A stretch of 44,815 bases of DNA from Oscillospiraceae bacterium. Its GTDB lineage: Bacteria; Bacillota; Clostridia; Oscillospirales; Oscillospiraceae. The stretch covers positions 1-44,815 of the forward strand of contig JAFSLL010000195.1 of the NCBI GenBank assembly GCA_017448455.1, written 5' to 3'. Below the pieces are notes generated by a model that was not told the origin of the DNA, ran no database searches, and saw nothing but the letters and a program-made list of their open reading frames with translations. Position numbers and translations under genes: made by a program. Numbering within the stretch: the first letter of the stretch is position 1; the number at the start of each line of letters is the position of its first letter. Shown piece after piece: positions 22,728-32,600 of this stretch.

Positions 22728-25700
22728 TTGGCAGGATCCAGAATCAAGGGCATAACTGTTGAGATCTCCGGCGAGACTACCGGTCTTGATAAAGCCCTAA
22801 AGAGTGTCAACTCTTCAATCAAAACAACGCAGACCCAGCTGAAAGATGTGGAGCGTCTCTTAAAGCTTGATCCTTCAAATACAGAACTTCTTTCTCAGAA
22901 GCAAAAGCTCTTAAAAGAGGCGATCGGCGATACCAAAGAAAAGCTTGATGCATTAAAGACTGCACAGGAACAGGCAAAGAAGCAGCTTGAGAGCGGTGAT
23001 CTAGGACAGGATAAATATGATGCCCTGCAGCGGGAAATCGCTGAGACTGAGCAGGAGTTAAAGAAACTCGAATCCCAGGTTTCTACTACCTACGCAAAGC
23101 TTGAGACACTGGATGCTGTTGGAAAGAAATGGGAGAGCGCAGGAAATACGATCTCCGGGGTAGGACAGAAGCTTCTTCCGGTAACTGGTGCGATTGCGGC
23201 GGTTGGTGTAGCTGCTGTTAAGACAACGGCGGACTTTGATTCTTCCATGAGCCAGGTATCGGCCATTTCCGGAGCCACAGGAAAGGACTTTGATGACCTT
23301 CGTGCCAAAGCCCGTGAAATGGGAAGCAAGACGAAGTTCTCCGCGTCTGAGGCTGCGGATGCCATGACCTATATGGCGATGGCAGGCTGGAAAACCGAGG
23401 ACATGCTGGACGGTGTTGAAGGCATCATGAACCTTGCAGCAGCTTCCGGTGAGGACCTGGCAACGACCTCGGATATCGTGACGGATGCACTGACCGCTTT
23501 TGGCCTTGAGGCAAAGGATTCCGGGCACTTTGCGGATATCCTGGCATCCGCGAGCTCAAATGCCAATACGAATGTCTCCATGATGGGTGAGACATTCAAA
23601 TATGCGGCGCCTGTTGCAGGTGCCCTTGGATATAAGGCAGAGGACGTTGCCATTGCCATCGGTCTCATGGGTAACTCTGGTATCAAGGCTTCCCAGGCTG
23701 GTACAGCCCTTAGGACGCTCTTTACCAACATGGCCAAGCCTACGGATACGGTAGCAGCTGCCATGGATAAGCTTGGCGTTTCTCTTGACGACGGCAACGG
23801 CAACATGAAGTCCTTTAAGGAAGTCATGGATGATCTTCGGGCAGGCTTTGGCGAGCTTAAGATGCCTGCCAGTGAGGTGGAGGCTGCTGTTGCCAAGCTG
23901 GATGCCCAGTTTGAAGCGGGCGAGCTTACTGAGTCTCAGTATGCTGCGGCAAGTGCAGAGCTGATGGAGAGGGCTTACGGAGCAGAAGGTGCCCTAAAAG
24001 CAGAAGCTGCCGCATCCCTTGCTGGAAAGATGGGTCTTTCGGGTCTTCTGGCAATCGTCAACGCCTCTGATGAAGACTATGAAAAGCTGACGGAAGCTAT
24101 TTATAACTGTGACGGCACGTCACAACAGATGGCGGAGACCATGCAGGATAACCTGGCTGGTCAGCTCACAATTCTGAAATCGCAGCTTCAGGAACTTGCC
24201 ATTTCCTTCGGGGACATCCTGGTTCCGATTATTCGAAAAGTTGTATCTCACGTGCAGGACTTTGTCGATAAGCTAAACGGCATGAGCGATGCACAGCGGG
24301 AGACGATCATAAAGGTACTGGCGTTTGTTGCGGCACTTGGACCGCTTCTGATCATTATCGGAAAGACGATCTCGACCGTTGGCACGGCCATGCAGGGCTT
24401 TTCAAAGCTCGGCAAAGGCGTGCTAAAGGTATCTACTGCAGTAAAAAATGCTGGCGGTGCCATGGGACTTTTAAGCAAAGCGATCGGCTTCTTGACTTCT
24501 CCCATCGGCATTGTCATAGGTATCGTTGCCGTGCTGGTGGCAGCTTTCGTGCATCTATGGCGTACAAATGAAGAGTTCCGGGACAAGGTGACGGCGATCT
24601 GGAATCGGATCAAAGAGGTTTTTTCCGGTTTCGTTGAAGGAATCAAAGAGAGACTGGGTGCGCTGGGCATCGATTTTCAATCGATCACAGAAACCATAAA
24701 GAAGATCTGGGACGGCTTCTGCAATCTGCTGGCACCGGTGTTTACGGGTGCATTTGAGGCGATTGCATCTGTCCTGGAAGCGGTTCTAGGTATCATTACC
24801 GGTCTTCTTGATGTGTTTATCGGGGTCTTTACCGGGAACTGGGATCAGGCCTGGACCGGTATAAAGGAGATCTTCTCCAGCATTTGGAACGGCATCACAG
24901 GAGTGCTCACAGCTGCGGTAAATATCCTGAAAGGGATCGCAGATACATTCTTGTCGTGGTTTGGAACAGACTGGAATACGGTATGGGGGAATATCAAAGC
25001 CTTCTTTGAGGGAATCTGGAATGGTATCGTATCGTTTTTCACCGGTGTGTGGAACGGAATCAAAACGATGGTATCAACCGCGCTTAGTGCAATCCAGACT
25101 GCAATTTCAACTGCATGGAATGCTGTAAAAACGACCGTCGAGACTGTTCTGACTGGAATCAAAACAGCTGTGACGACCGCGTGGGAGGCAATTAAAACAG
25201 CCGTTTCCACTGCGGTGAATGCGATCAAAACGACTGCCACTACCGTATGGAATGCTATTAAAACAACCGTAACGACTGTGATGAGCGGCATCAGCCTGGC
25301 CGTTACGACTGCCTGGAACGCCATCAAAACAGCAGTCACTACGGTGGTCAATGCTATCAAAACGGTTATCACAACTGTTTGGAACGCGATAAAAACAGCG
25401 GTTACGACTTCGGTCAATACTACGAAAACAACAGTCACAACGGTTTGGAATGCGATCAAGACCACTGTTACAACCGTGGTCAATGCCATCAAGACCACGA
25501 TTACCACAGTCTGGAATGCGATCAAAACGACCATTACGACGGTAGTGAATGCCATTAAGACCTCGATTACCACGGTATGGAATGCGATCAAAACGACGAT
25601 CACGACGGTGATGAACGCCATTAAGACCACGATTACCACGGTATGGAATGCGATCAAAACGACGATCACGACGGTGGTGAACGCCATAAAGACGACGATC

Positions 25701-26432
25701 ACCACGGTTTGGAATGCGATTAAAACCACAGTAACAACCGTGGTTAATGGAATTAAAACGACAGTAACGACGGCTTGGAATGGTATCAAGACATCTGTGA
25801 CTACAACGATGAACGGCATCAAATCCGGAGTCACAAGTGCCTGGAACGGGATTAAATCTGGTATATCCAGTGCGGTCAATGGCGTTAAGAGCACGGTCTC
25901 CAGCGTTTTCAATAGTATAAAGAGTACCGCGTCAAGTGTGTGGAACAGCATAAAAAGTACGATGACCTCACCGATCGAAACAGCAAAAAGTACGATCAGC
26001 AATGCGATCAGCAGCATCAAAGGGCTCTTTAATTTCAGTTGGAGCTTGCCGCATCTTAAACTGCCGCATTTTTCGTGGTCATGGTACGATGTGGGCGGTA
26101 TTATCAGTTTGCCGAGCATCTCAGTCAGCTGGTATAAGAAGGCTATGAATAATCCTATGCTGCTGGATTCCGCAACGATCTTCGGTATGAACGGCAAGGG
26201 GCTGCTAGGCGGCGGAGAAGCCGGAAGTGAGATGATCATAGGCGTACAGACCCTTATGGATTCGATCCGTCAGGCGGTAGCTGGTCTTGTGATGGGAACG
26301 ACGAATATCAACTACGGCGGGGTAACGGTCAATGTCTACAGCCAGCCGGGCCAGGATATTTCGGAGCTTGCAGATGTAATAGAAGAGCGGATCAACAACA
26401 ACGTGTTTAGAAGGAAGGCGACATTTGCTTAA
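22728..26432 (+). CDS. Tail tape measure protein
   Basis: Sets tail length and is threaded inside the tube. The N-terminus (residues about 1-130) is coiled coil. A TP901-type tape measure core follows (AISGATGKDFDDLRAKAREMG, then FSASEAADAMTYMAMAGWKTEDM and LFTNMAKPTDTVAAAMDKLG). Hydrophobic segments lie around residues 540-610. Residues about 790-1090 are a long run of 11-residue repeats, mostly TTVWNAIKTTI-like and TTVVNAIKTTI-like pairs. The C-terminus (GGEAGSEMIIG) looks structured. A TTG at 22728, eight bases after AGGAGG, is the likely start; an in-frame GTG at 22719 overlaps the ribosome site. 1234 residues. Confidence 0.95.
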   Translation: MAGSRIKGITVEISGETTGLDKALKSVNSSIKTTQTQLKDVERLLKLDPSNTELLSQKQKLLKEAIGDTKEKLDALKTAQEQAKKQLESGDLGQDKYDALQREIAETEQELKKLESQVSTTYAKLETLDAVGKKWESAGNTISGVGQKLLPVTGAIAAVGVAAVKTTADFDSSMSQVSAISGATGKDFDDLRAKAREMGSKTKFSASEAADAMTYMAMAGWKTEDMLDGVEGIMNLAAASGEDLATTSDIVTDALTAFGLEAKDSGHFADILASASSNANTNVSMMGETFKYAAPVAGALGYKAEDVAIAIGLMGNSGIKASQAGTALRTLFTNMAKPTDTVAAAMDKLGVSLDDGNGNMKSFKEVMDDLRAGFGELKMPASEVEAAVAKLDAQFEAGELTESQYAAASAELMERAYGAEGALKAEAAASLAGKMGLSGLLAIVNASDEDYEKLTEAIYNCDGTSQQMAETMQDNLAGQLTILKSQLQELAISFGDILVPIIRKVVSHVQDFVDKLNGMSDAQRETIIKVLAFVAALGPLLIIIGKTISTVGTAMQGFSKLGKGVLKVSTAVKNAGGAMGLLSKAIGFLTSPIGIVIGIVAVLVAAFVHLWRTNEEFRDKVTAIWNRIKEVFSGFVEGIKERLGALGIDFQSITETIKKIWDGFCNLLAPVFTGAFEAIASVLEAVLGIITGLLDVFIGVFTGNWDQAWTGIKEIFSSIWNGITGVLTAAVNILKGIADTFLSWFGTDWNTVWGNIKAFFEGIWNGIVSFFTGVWNGIKTMVSTALSAIQTAISTAWNAVKTTVETVLTGIKTAVTTAWEAIKTAVSTAVNAIKTTATTVWNAIKTTVTTVMSGISLAVTTAWNAIKTAVTTVVNAIKTVITTVWNAIKTAVTTSVNTTKTTVTTVWNAIKTTVTTVVNAIKTTITTVWNAIKTTITTVVNAIKTSITTVWNAIKTTITTVMNAIKTTITTVWNAIKTTITTVVNAIKTTITTVWNAIKTTVTTVVNGIKTTVTTAWNGIKTSVTTTMNGIKSGVTSAWNGIKSGISSAVNGVKSTVSSVFNSIKSTASSVWNSIKSTMTSPIETAKSTISNAISSIKGLFNFSWSLPHLKLPHFSWSWYDVGGIISLPSISVSWYKKAMNNPMLLDSATIFGMNGKGLLGGGEAGSEMIIGVQTLMDSIRQAVAGLVMGTTNINYGGVTVNVYSQPGQDISELADVIEERINNNVFRRKATFA
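25080..25960 (+). repeat. In-gene 33-base degenerate repeats of the tape measure
   Basis: About 27 units of 33 bases each encode 11 residues of the form T-T-x-W/V-N-A-I-K-T-x-V. Units alternate between a tryptophan and a valine or methionine at position four, giving a 66-base, 22-residue super-period. At the DNA level units differ mainly at synonymous positions. Confidence 0.8.
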
Positions 26433-26449
26433 GGGCGGTGCCGCCTTTT
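26431..26449 (+). terminator. Terminator-like hairpin after tape measure
   Basis: AAGGGCG pairs with CGCCTTT around GTGC, followed by only one further T. It begins inside the tape measure stop. Confidence 0.5.
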
Positions 26450-26471
26450 CCATCGGGAAGGAGGCAGAGCG

Positions 26472-27176
26472 ATGCACCTGCTGACGTATAACGGAAAAGC
26501 CTCCAGTGATTTCGGTGTCGTCATTTCAGGGCAGGATACCTGGAAGAAGGCATCGCCGGATCTGGAGAGGGTGAAGATCCCTGGCAGAAACGGGGAACTG
26601 ATCCTGACAAATAAAAGATACAACAACGTAGATATCCCTTATCAGTGCGGGATCATCCGAAACTTCGATGTTAATTATACGGGCTTTATCAATCACCTGT
26701 TATCAGATCCCGGCTACCACAGACTTGAGGATTCCTACCATCCGACCGTTTACCGGATGGCAGTCTTCGAAGCGGAAACGGCGCCGGACATGACAGCGCT
26801 TAATGCGCAGGGAACGTTTACCATCACGTTTTCCTGTAAGCCACAGATGTATTTAAAAAGCGGAGAGTTAAAGCAGGAGATCGTCAATGGCGGTGTGATC
26901 TATAACCCGACAAGGCATGATGCGAGACCGCTGATCCGTGTATATGGTACCGGGGAATTATATATCGGCGATCAGCTGATCCGGATCACAGAGTGTAACA
27001 GCCATACAGATATCGACTGTGAGCTGCAGGAAGCCTATAAGGATACCGTCAACTGCAATGACAAGATTGAGCTTGAAGATGATGATTTTCCGTCGCTCCC
27101 TCCGGGGAGAACGACGATCACCTATAACGGGAGTATTTACAGAGTAGAGATCACACCACGCTGGTGGATGCTGTAA
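26472..27176 (+). CDS. Distal tail protein (Dit)
   Basis: Dit forms the hub at the tail tip. The N-terminus LLTYNGKASSDFGVVISGQDTWKK and the segments PGRNGELILTNKRYNNVDIPY and FTITFSCKPQMYLKSGE fit the Dit/SPP1 gp19.1 family. Its 234 residues span both the N-terminal ring domain and a galectin-like C-terminal part. It lies between the tape measure and the tail-associated protein, as usual. ATG 26472 follows GAAGGAGGCAG. Confidence 0.9.
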   Translation: MHLLTYNGKASSDFGVVISGQDTWKKASPDLERVKIPGRNGELILTNKRYNNVDIPYQCGIIRNFDVNYTGFINHLLSDPGYHRLEDSYHPTVYRMAVFEAETAPDMTALNAQGTFTITFSCKPQMYLKSGELKQEIVNGGVIYNPTRHDARPLIRVYGTGELYIGDQLIRITECNSHTDIDCELQEAYKDTVNCNDKIELEDDDFPSLPPGRTTITYNGSIYRVEITPRWWML

Positions 27177-27192
27177 CGGGAAGGAGGTGCCC

Positions 27193-29298
27193 ATGAAACC
27201 GATTCTTTATGAGGCGGATGAAACGCAGTTTAAATCGAACGGTATGGGACGCCTTTCCGATGCGATCAGCTGCAAGGTAGTAGAAGAACGTAACGGCCAG
27301 TATGAGCTGGAAATGAAGTATCCGGTCACCGGAATCCACTATAACGATCTCTGTGAGGAGCGCATTATTGCATCCCGCCATGACGATACCGATGATATTC
27401 AGCCGTTTCGCATTTACAAAATCACCCGTCCGATGAACGGACAGGTGGAGGTGAACGCAAGGCATATCAGTTATCAGCTTTCAAAGGTCACGGTTATGCC
27501 GATGGCAGCGAATAGCTGCGCTGGGGCCCTTGCCGCCATGAAGGAGAACTCGGTCGGGGACAATCCATATGAGTTTTGGACGGATAAAAACGTAGATGGA
27601 CCATTTCGGATTACGCAGCCGGTATCCTTCCGATCTTACCTTGGCGGTACAGCTGGCTCTATTCTGGATGTTTATGGTACAGGTGAGTACGAATGGGATA
27701 AGTATACTGTAAAGTTTCATAGACACAGAGGATCTGATTCGGGGGTGACAATCCGTTACGGAAAGAATCTCACTGATGTAAAGAAGATCACAGACTCCTC
27801 CGGGATCTGGACCGGGATCGTACCTTTTTGGTACGGACTTGATGAGAATGAATCGGAGATCCTGGTGACACTGCCGGAAAAGGCTGTGTATGCAGAAACG
27901 GCAGGAGACTACGCATATAAGATGGTCATCCCGATTGATTTCTCCGGAAGCTTTGAGTCAGTGCCGACGGTGGAGCAACTGCGGGAAACAGCAGGCGCCT
28001 ATGTCAGAAACAATGCGGATACAGCGATCCCTTCATCAATCGATGTATCCTTTGTAAATCTCTGGCAGACAGAAGAGTATAAGAACGTCGCTCCGCTGCA
28101 AAGGCTCAGGCTTTGTGATACGGTGACGATCCATCATCGGACGCTTGGGGTTGAGAATAAGGCAAAGATCGTATCCGTCACCTACGATGTGTTGCTGGAA
28201 CGTTACTCCACGATGACCATCGGTGAGGTAAGGACCTCCCTTGGTGAGGCGATCCAGTCTGCGGTGGCTGAAGCAAACAGAAATGATGTGGCAACATTAA
28301 CATCGATGGAGCTTGCGATCCGGCATGCGACGGATCTGCTTGCAGGTGTCCTGGGCGGCCATTTCCGCTTGCTGCAGAACGCAAGCGGCCAGCCGACAGG
28401 CTTTGTGGTGATGGATACCACAGATACCGAGACAGCGACAAAAGTATTGCGTGTAAGCACAGCGGGGGTCCAGTATTCCACGGCGGGATATACCGGATCA
28501 TACACAACCATCTGTACGCTGGATGGAAAGATCTCAGCTTCAGCCATAAAGACCGGAAGCTTTGATGCCTCACTGATCAAGACGGGTGTGCTGAATGCAA
28601 CCCTTATGACCGCAGGTATTCTGAAGGCCTCCAGAGGAAACAAGGAGCGCTTCTATGTAGACTTTGGTACGGGAACCGTACGGATCGTGGCAGACTCCTT
28701 TGCAATGGCAAACGGAGATACGATAGAAACGGTCGCAGCGCAGGCGGCCAGTGATGCACTTGCCGAGGCGCTTTTCGATGCTGTTTCTGGCGAGGTCGGA
28801 GATGTGCTTCCGGCAGCTGTTAACAGCGCTGTTGCGGCAGCAGTTCCTTCAGCAGTAAACGCAGCAGTTCCATCGGCAGTAAGTGCAGAGGTTGAAAGCC
28901 AGCTTCCCTCAGCCGTTTCAGATGCTGTGGGTGATGCTGTCCCTGCAGCGGTTAATACTGCCGTTGCTACTGCGGTCCCGACAGCTGTAAATGCGGCGGT
29001 GCCATCAGCGGTAAGTGAAGAGGTAAACGCGGCAGTACCCGTAGCAGTGGCGGCGGCCATGTCTACGCTGCCGCTGGATCTATTTGGGAGCGGCACGATC
29101 GGCGAGGAAGGAAGCTGCAGCATTCCGATTGACGAAGGCTTCGATGCGACCACGGTCTACTACGTGTTTCTGCAGAAGGAAGGCGAGGGTGATCTGTGGG
29201 TTGCGGCAAAAGCAGCTGATAGTTTTACGGTCCGGGGCACTCCCGGGCTTCTGTTTGCCTGGAACCTAAAATACAGGGCACCAGATGAGGAGGAATAA
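27193..29298 (+). CDS. Tail-tip (Tal/gp18-like) phage minor structural protein with Ala/Val repeat tail
   Basis: Residues about 1-370 match the prophage tail-tip protein that closes the tail and often carries a lysin. Visible segments are ILYEADETQFKSNGMGRLSDA, DIQPFRIYKITRPMNGQVEVNARHISYQL and GVENKAKIVSVTYDVLLERYSTM. No obvious peptidase motif is visible. Residues about 515-600 are an Ala/Val/Pro repeat (for example AVPSAVNAAVPSAVSAEV), probably a rigid or triple-helical linker. A short C-terminal domain (SIPIDEGFDATTVYYVF) follows. 701 residues; ATG 27193 follows AAGGAGGTG. Confidence 0.85.
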   Translation: MKPILYEADETQFKSNGMGRLSDAISCKVVEERNGQYELEMKYPVTGIHYNDLCEERIIASRHDDTDDIQPFRIYKITRPMNGQVEVNARHISYQLSKVTVMPMAANSCAGALAAMKENSVGDNPYEFWTDKNVDGPFRITQPVSFRSYLGGTAGSILDVYGTGEYEWDKYTVKFHRHRGSDSGVTIRYGKNLTDVKKITDSSGIWTGIVPFWYGLDENESEILVTLPEKAVYAETAGDYAYKMVIPIDFSGSFESVPTVEQLRETAGAYVRNNADTAIPSSIDVSFVNLWQTEEYKNVAPLQRLRLCDTVTIHHRTLGVENKAKIVSVTYDVLLERYSTMTIGEVRTSLGEAIQSAVAEANRNDVATLTSMELAIRHATDLLAGVLGGHFRLLQNASGQPTGFVVMDTTDTETATKVLRVSTAGVQYSTAGYTGSYTTICTLDGKISASAIKTGSFDASLIKTGVLNATLMTAGILKASRGNKERFYVDFGTGTVRIVADSFAMANGDTIETVAAQAASDALAEALFDAVSGEVGDVLPAAVNSAVAAAVPSAVNAAVPSAVSAEVESQLPSAVSDAVGDAVPAAVNTAVATAVPTAVNAAVPSAVSEEVNAAVPVAVAAAMSTLPLDLFGSGTIGEEGSCSIPIDEGFDATTVYYVFLQKEGEGDLWVAAKAADSFTVRGTPGLLFAWNLKYRAPDEEE

Positions 29299-29301
29299 GC
29301 C

Positions 29302-29643
29302 ATGCTTACTTATTATCATCCACTCGATGTAGTGCCGGGCGGCGTGCAGCCAGTCATTCATGTCAGCCAGGGCGATACCAACACACGTATTGCTTTTGAG
29401 CTGATTGCAAGAACAGGAAACTTTTTTCTGCAGGGCAGCACGGGCGTAGTCGTGCAGGGCAGACGTTCAGATGGCCGGAAGGTGTCAGCGCCTGCATATG
29501 TGAATGGTAGCCGGGTGTATGTCACACTGACAGCTGATCTGACAGAGACTGCTGGAAAAGGGCACTATGAAGTATCCCTTACGAAGTCCGGCAAAACACT
29601 CGGAACAGGAAATTTCATCTTGATGGTAGAGAAGAGACCATAG
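29302..29643 (+). CDS. Baseplate/upper-fibre (BppU N-domain-like) protein, 113 aa
   Basis: The sequence PLDVVPGGVQPVIHVSQGDTNTRIAFELIARTG fits the N-terminal domain of BppU-type baseplate proteins, which anchors fibres to the tail tip. The whole protein is this single domain. The next gene opens with a second copy (LDVVPGSVPVVVHVSQYDDDVRIIFNLYASTG). The gene sits after Tal and uses GAGGAGGAA as its ribosome site. It is likely an adaptor that docks fibres. Confidence 0.75.
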   Translation: MLTYYHPLDVVPGGVQPVIHVSQGDTNTRIAFELIARTGNFFLQGSTGVVVQGRRSDGRKVSAPAYVNGSRVYVTLTADLTETAGKGHYEVSLTKSGKTLGTGNFILMVEKRP

Positions 29644-29656
29644 GAAGGAGAACGGC

Positions 29657-32600
29657 ATGATCACACACACCCTTGATCTGGATGTCGTACCGGGCAGTGT
29701 GCCTGTGGTGGTGCACGTCAGCCAGTACGATGATGATGTAAGGATTATATTCAATCTGTACGCCAGCACCGGCGTACTTAATATTGAGCAGAATTCCACG
29801 GTGGCGATCCGTGGCACCAAGCCGGATGGCAATGGTATCTCGGTGGACTGCACGCTGGATGGATCGGCGGTAACGGTTGATTTGACGCAGCAGATGACGG
29901 CGGTGGCGGGATACGCCATCTTTGAGCTGACGCTGTACCAGAATAACCATGAGATGAACACGGCAAACTTCATCCTGGATGTGGAGCGGGCTGCTTTTGA
30001 TAAAGACACACTTGGATCTGATTCCGTGATCCGGGAGCTTGTCAACGTTATCGATCGAACAGATGAAATCATTGCAGCGGCAAGACAGTCTGATAATGCA
30101 ATGGAGCAGATTGCGGCGATTGGTGAGGCGGTGGCTGAATCGGAGGACAGAGCGCATCAGTATGCAGATGCTGCCCAGCAGGCATCCGAAGATACAACGG
30201 CCACAAAGACGGCTGCAGAGGAATCCATCGCTGAGAAACTCGCTGATGCGATGGAGCAGATCCAGCACAAGCAGGATGCAATCCTGCAGGTGACGACAGC
30301 CGCAGATGAACTGGCAGCACAGGCTCTGCAGAATTCATCCAACACCATGAATGAAGTGGATGCTTTTGCTTCCCGGATGGACGATTTCGAGCGAATTGCA
30401 GAGGCGATTAGTCTCAGGGCGGATACTTTCTGTGACGAACTTGAGGTCGATGATAACGGCATGGTCTGGATCTTAAATAACGGGATGCGCATTGCTGGCC
30501 CTTATGGTCCCTTTGCTGGTTCCGGTGGCGGAGGAGGCGGCGGACAAGGTGGAAACGCTGCTACACTTACGGTATCCAATGAGACCGGCTGGCTGTCAAA
30601 GACGATCGCGGATGGCGATTCCTGTGTTGTTACGATCAACTGGGAGTCGATCGAAGATACGATGCCGACAGGCAATGGCTCTCTTCGAATCACCTCAGGC
30701 GGAACTGTCCGGGCAGTACTTGACGTGGCCCAGGGGCAGATAAGTCTTGACCTTGCACCGTACCTGTCTGTCGGCGCTAATGCGGTGAGACTGACGATCT
30801 CGGATGTATACGACAACAACCGGACGATCACCTTTAACGTAACGGTGGTATCGATCTCGATCAGTTCTACCTTTGATCCGTCCACGCCTTATACCGGGCC
30901 GATCATGTTCCCGTATACACCGGTGGGCTCCGTAAGGAAAACAGTATATTTCCTGCTGGACGGTGTGGAGATCGGAAACACACAGACGACAGTATCCGGC
31001 AGACAGCAGACCTTCGTGATCCCGCAGCAAAGTCACGGCATGCATACCTTCCAGGTTTATTTTGAAGCGGATATCAACGGGCAGATCGTTCGTTCCAACG
31101 AGCTCTACTTCGAGATCATTGCGCTGGAGGCACTCAATGAAACTCCGATTATCTCATCTAGTTTCAATCTGGCAGAGGTGACGCAGTACACAGCGATTCC
31201 CTTTACCTATACGGTCTACAGCCCGGCATCCATGATGTCGGATGTTGTGCTGTATCTGAATGGAAATCAGATCGCGGAGCACAGCGTTGACAGGACCCAG
31301 CAGGTCTACACTTACCGGGCGATCGAAGTGGGAACTGTCACCTTTAAGGTGGAATGCGGAGAAGTCTCCAGGTCCTTTACCGTCACGATCACAGAATCGG
31401 AGATCGAGGTGGAGGCAGAGGAGGACAGCCTGGTGCTATATCTGACCTCTTCTGGAAGATCAAATGCCGAGACCACGAAAGATGTCTGGAAGTACGGCAG
31501 CATTAAGTCAGAGCTTACCGGCTTTAACTTCACCTCGGATGGGTGGCAGAGAGACTCGGAGGGCACGACGGTCCTTCGTGTAGCCGGTGATGCCAGGGTG
31601 ACGATACCCTATAAGATCTTTGGCACGGATTTTCGTAATGCCGGAAAAACCATCGAGCTTGAGTTCGCGACCAGGATGGTCATGGACTACGATGCGGTGA
31701 TCTTATCCTGTATGTCTGAAGGCCGTGGCCTTTATATGACGGCTCAGAAGGTTCAGATGAATTCCGAGCAGTCAGAAATTTCGATGCAGTTTAAAGAGGA
31801 CGAGCATGTCCGTGTCGCGTTTGTCGTAGAGAAGAGAACCAAAAACCGCCTCATCTACTGCTATATCAATGGCATTATGAGCGGCGTGGTACAATACCCG
31901 GCTGATGATGACTTTGCCCAGACAACGCCTGTTGATATCACTATCGGGTCCAATGACTGCACCATCGATCTGTATTGTATCCAGGTCTACGACAATGACC
32001 TGACAAGGCACCAGATCCTTACGAACTGGGTGGCAGATACGCAGGTGGTGGATGATATGCTCTCCCGATACAAGCGTAACCAGGTATACGACGATTATGG
32101 TGCGATCATAGCAGCAAACCTTCCGGCAGACCTTCCGTACCTTGTACTGGAGGCGCCTGAGCTTCCGCAGTATAAGGGCGATAAGAAGACCATCTCCGGG
32201 CGGTATGTGGATCCCGTCACACCGACGAGGAATTTCACCTTTACCGGAGCTCAGTTTGATGTTCAGGGTACTTCTTCACAGTATTATGAGCGGAAAAACT
32301 ATAAGGGCAAATTCAAAGAAGGATTTCTTATGGCTAGCGGCAGGACGCAGGACACCTATCAGCTGCGGGATGATTCCATCCCGGTGGCAACGTTCTGCTT
32401 TAAGGCGGACGTTGCTTCTTCGGAGGGTGCGAACAACGTAGAACTGGTGCGTCTTTACAATGACGCCTGCACTTATAAAACACCGGCACAAAAGACGGAT
32501 GCCAGAGTGCGACAGGGGATTGATGGTTTTCCGATCGTCATCTTTTGGACCAATACGGATACCGGAGAGACGATGTTTATCGGGAAATACAACTGGAATA

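Noticed and set aside
25080-25960. Possible CRISPR array or satellite repeat
   Set aside because: The 33-base periodicity has no spacers and encodes an in-frame amino-acid repeat inside the tape measure gene.
24845-26239. 464-codon open frame on the minus strand opposite the tape measure repeats
   Set aside because: It mirrors the repeat unit of the tape measure and has no start context or family features.
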